A DNA stretch of 64,000 nt from Actinomycetota bacterium. GTDB taxonomy: Bacteria; Actinomycetota; Actinomycetes; Mycobacteriales; Micromonosporaceae. Positions 62,347 to 64,000 of this stretch are shown one piece after another (position 1 is the stretch's first letter; each line of letters opens with the position of its first letter). The notes below the pieces were generated by a model. It worked only from the letters and a program-made list of their open reading frames with translations, was not told the origin of the DNA and ran no database searches. Made by a program: the position numbers and the translations under genes. The DNA lies in the NCBI GenBank assembly GCA_005885555.1, contig VAWN01000023.1:115610-179609 (forward strand), written 5' to 3'.

Positions 62347-63435
62347 GTGAGTTTCGCAATGATTCCGAGCCCGACGACCGCGGCTTGGAACCTCGGACCG
62401 GTCCCCATCCGGGCCTACGCGCTGTGCATCGTGCTGGGCATCGTGGCGGCCTGCTACATCACCGAGCGGCGGATGCGGGCCCGTGGCGCCCCGCCGTACC
62501 TGGTCCTGGACGTCGCCATCTGGGCGGTACCCATGGGCATCCTCGGCGCGCGCGCCTACAGCCTGGCCACCTCGCCGCAGCAGTACTTCGGCGACGGGCA
62601 CAGCGCCTGGGAGTGGCTGCAGATCTGGCACGGCGGCCTGGGCATCTGGGGTGCCGTGGCGGGCGGCGCGCTGGGCGCCTGGATCGCCTGCCGGCAGGTC
62701 GGCATACCACTGTCGTTCGTCGCCGACGCGCTGGCGCCCGGACTACCCGTGGCGCAGGCGATCGGCCGCTTCGGCAACTGGTTCAACAACGAGCTCTACG
62801 GCCGCCGGACCAACCTGCCCTGGGGGCTGAAGGTCTACGAGATGGCCGACGGCAAGGCGATCGTCCAGGACGGCCAGCCGGTGGCCCGCCCCGGCCTGTA
62901 CCATCCGACATTCCTGTACGAGTCGCTGTGGTGCCTCGGCGTGGCGATCCTCGTCTGGCAGCTGGACAAGCGGTACAAGTTCGGGCGGGGCCGGGCGTTC
63001 GCGGTCTACGTGATGGCGTACACGGTCGGCCGGTTCTGGGTCGAGGCGCTGCGCGAGGACGAGGCCAACCACTTCCTCGGCATGCGGCTGAACGACTGGA
63101 CCTCGATCGTGGTCTTCCTCGCCGCGCTGATCTACTTCCTGCGGGTGCGCGGGCCGCAGCTGTGGCTGGTACCCGCCGAGGGCGAGAACCGGTACCGTGC
63201 CGTACCCGCCGAGGAGGCTCAGCGGATCCTGGCAGAGACCGGTGCGGCGGAGGTCTCGACTTCGGGCGGTACCGAGCCGGATGATGTCGGAGCGGACGGC
63301 GACGCCGATGAGCCTACCGACCCCGAGGGCGACCTGATCAAGGACGCCGACATCGAGGGCTCCGACATCAAGGGCTCCGACCCGCCGGACGAGCCGGCCT
63401 CGACCGGCCCGCCGGGCAGCGCGGCGGAGCGGTAG
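62347..63435 (+). CDS. lgt: Prolipoprotein diacylglyceryl transferase Lgt
   Basis: Lgt adds diacylglycerol to the lipobox cysteine of prolipoproteins. The 362-residue membrane protein has seven helices and the signature GRFGNWFNNELYGRRTN, HPTFLYESLW and GRFWVEALREDE. Residues after about 290 form a hydrophilic, acidic tail (EPDDVGADGDADEPTDPEG) that lies on the cytoplasmic side and is longer than in enterobacteria; such tails are common in actinobacteria. LspA, the next enzyme of the pathway, is coded at 18841. Confidence 0.96.
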   Translation: MSFAMIPSPTTAAWNLGPVPIRAYALCIVLGIVAACYITERRMRARGAPPYLVLDVAIWAVPMGILGARAYSLATSPQQYFGDGHSAWEWLQIWHGGLGIWGAVAGGALGAWIACRQVGIPLSFVADALAPGLPVAQAIGRFGNWFNNELYGRRTNLPWGLKVYEMADGKAIVQDGQPVARPGLYHPTFLYESLWCLGVAILVWQLDKRYKFGRGRAFAVYVMAYTVGRFWVEALREDEANHFLGMRLNDWTSIVVFLAALIYFLRVRGPQLWLVPAEGENRYRAVPAEEAQRILAETGAAEVSTSGGTEPDDVGADGDADEPTDPEGDLIKDADIEGSDIKGSDPPDEPASTGPPGSAAER

Positions 63436-63463
63436 CGGGTCGGCAGGAAGGTAGGGAAGTCGG

Positions 63464-64000
63464 ATGCGCTCTGCGGTGGTGGTCGGTGCCGGTATCGGCG
63501 GTCTGGCCATCGCGGGCGCCCTGGCCCGCACCGGCTGGCAGGTCACCCTGCTGGAGCGCAACGACCGGCTGCGCGGCGACTCGGCCGCGCTGATGATCTG
63601 GCCCAACGGGATACGCGCGCTGCACGCCCTCGGCCTCGGCGGCGGCCTGGGCACGATCGGCACTCCGGCACCGTCGCGCGGCATCCGCCGGCCGGGCGGG
63701 CAGTGGCTCGTCCAGCCCGACCAGTCCCAGGACGAGGACGAGCCGGACGGCGCCATGGTGGTGCACCGGGAGGACCTGCACGACACGCTGGTCGCCGGGC
63801 TGGGGGACCGGATCGACATCCGCACCGGGGTCGCGGTACGCACGGTGCACGCCGCCGCCGGCGACCTGCCCGCGGTCGGCGACGGCCGGACCACGTGGAC
63901 GGCCGACCTGGTGGTCGCCGCGGACGGCGTGGACAGCGTGGTCCGCCGCCGGCTCGCGCCGGAGAGCACCGCCGTCGCCGCCGGCTGCGCGGCGTGGCGC
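63464..64000 (+). CDS. FAD-dependent monooxygenase, 5' part
   Basis: The frame opens with ATG 63464 (MRSAVVVGAGIGGLAIAGAL, FAD Rossmann motif GxGxxG) and stays open to the window edge. A second FAD motif region appears as LVVAADGVDSVVRRRL at about residues 147-162, typical of PHBH-type aromatic hydroxylases and related monooxygenases. GGAAGGTAGGGA lies upstream as ribosome-binding site. About 179 residues are visible; substrate unknown. Confidence 0.88.
   Translation, partial: MRSAVVVGAGIGGLAIAGALARTGWQVTLLERNDRLRGDSAALMIWPNGIRALHALGLGGGLGTIGTPAPSRGIRRPGGQWLVQPDQSQDEDEPDGAMVVHREDLHDTLVAGLGDRIDIRTGVAVRTVHAAAGDLPAVGDGRTTWTADLVVAADGVDSVVRRRLAPESTAVAAGCAAWR

Noticed and set aside
1..64000. CRISPR arrays, prophage, insertion sequences, tRNA or rRNA genes
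   Set aside because: No spaced direct repeats of CRISPR type, no transposase or integrase proteins and no cloverleaf-like sequence were seen. Codon use is uniform across the window.

Overview
The window is a roughly 70% GC, gene-dense actinobacterial chromosome segment without rRNA, tRNA, IS or CRISPR elements that I can see. Gene order (dcw cluster with wag31, sepF and yggT; split his operon with a PriA-type hisA; hisI-trpE-membrane protein-trpCBA-lgt block; fused lysX) and starts that are often leaderless GTG/ATG point to Micromonosporaceae. Placement near Actinocatenispora is only a guess from memory. A strong genome signature is visible: the palindrome GGTACC occurs far above expectation in all reading frames.

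Layout. (1) 1-20329: 3' end of ftsI, then murE-murF-mraY-murD-ftsW-murG-murC-ftsQ-ftsZ, a YggS PLP protein, sepF, a YggT protein, wag31, a small membrane protein with an Ada-like zinc motif, DUF167, a CPA1 antiporter with an RCK_C tail, a DksA/TraR protein with a histone-H1-like tail, lspA and an RluA-type pseudouridine synthase. This is the division and peptidoglycan cluster followed by an envelope/expression tail. (2) 20475-26463: a ParA-like ATPase with an altered Walker A, a GtrA-family protein, dnaE1 and a DUF2567 protein. (3) 26444-32697: a LON-domain protein facing hisD-hisC-hisB-hisH-(small membrane protein)-priA-hisF. (4) 32723-43761: GT-C-like membrane protein, GH20 hexosaminidase, lysX, MocR-type regulator, two-domain VOC protein and a FadD-like acyl-CoA synthetase. 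(5) 43813-53366: accessory transport and regulation: a LolA-like secreted protein with an ABC-2 transporter, divergent from a two-component system; a second ABC-2 exporter operon with TetR and a TIGR03085 protein, divergent from a MerR regulator; a VOC protein divergent from an ECF sigma factor. (6) 53400-56034: a probable toxin-antitoxin pair, a bidirectional hairpin terminator and a large acidic low-complexity protein. (7) 56394-64000: hisI-trpE-Trp membrane protein-trpC-trpB-trpA, a Nudix protein on the other strand, lgt and the start of a FAD monooxygenase.

How it fits together. The Mur enzymes, MraY and MurG make lipid II; FtsW, FtsI, FtsQ, FtsZ, SepF and Wag31 direct septal and polar growth. 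LspA and Lgt serve lipoprotein maturation. PriA links the his and trp clusters because no trpF is present here. Much of the novelty lies at sequence level: ribosome-binding-site-bearing intergenic repeats, tandem duplications that copy stop codons, a dispersed TCCA-N3-TGGA element inside genes, many leaderless promoters, and convergent genes with overlapping 3' ends.
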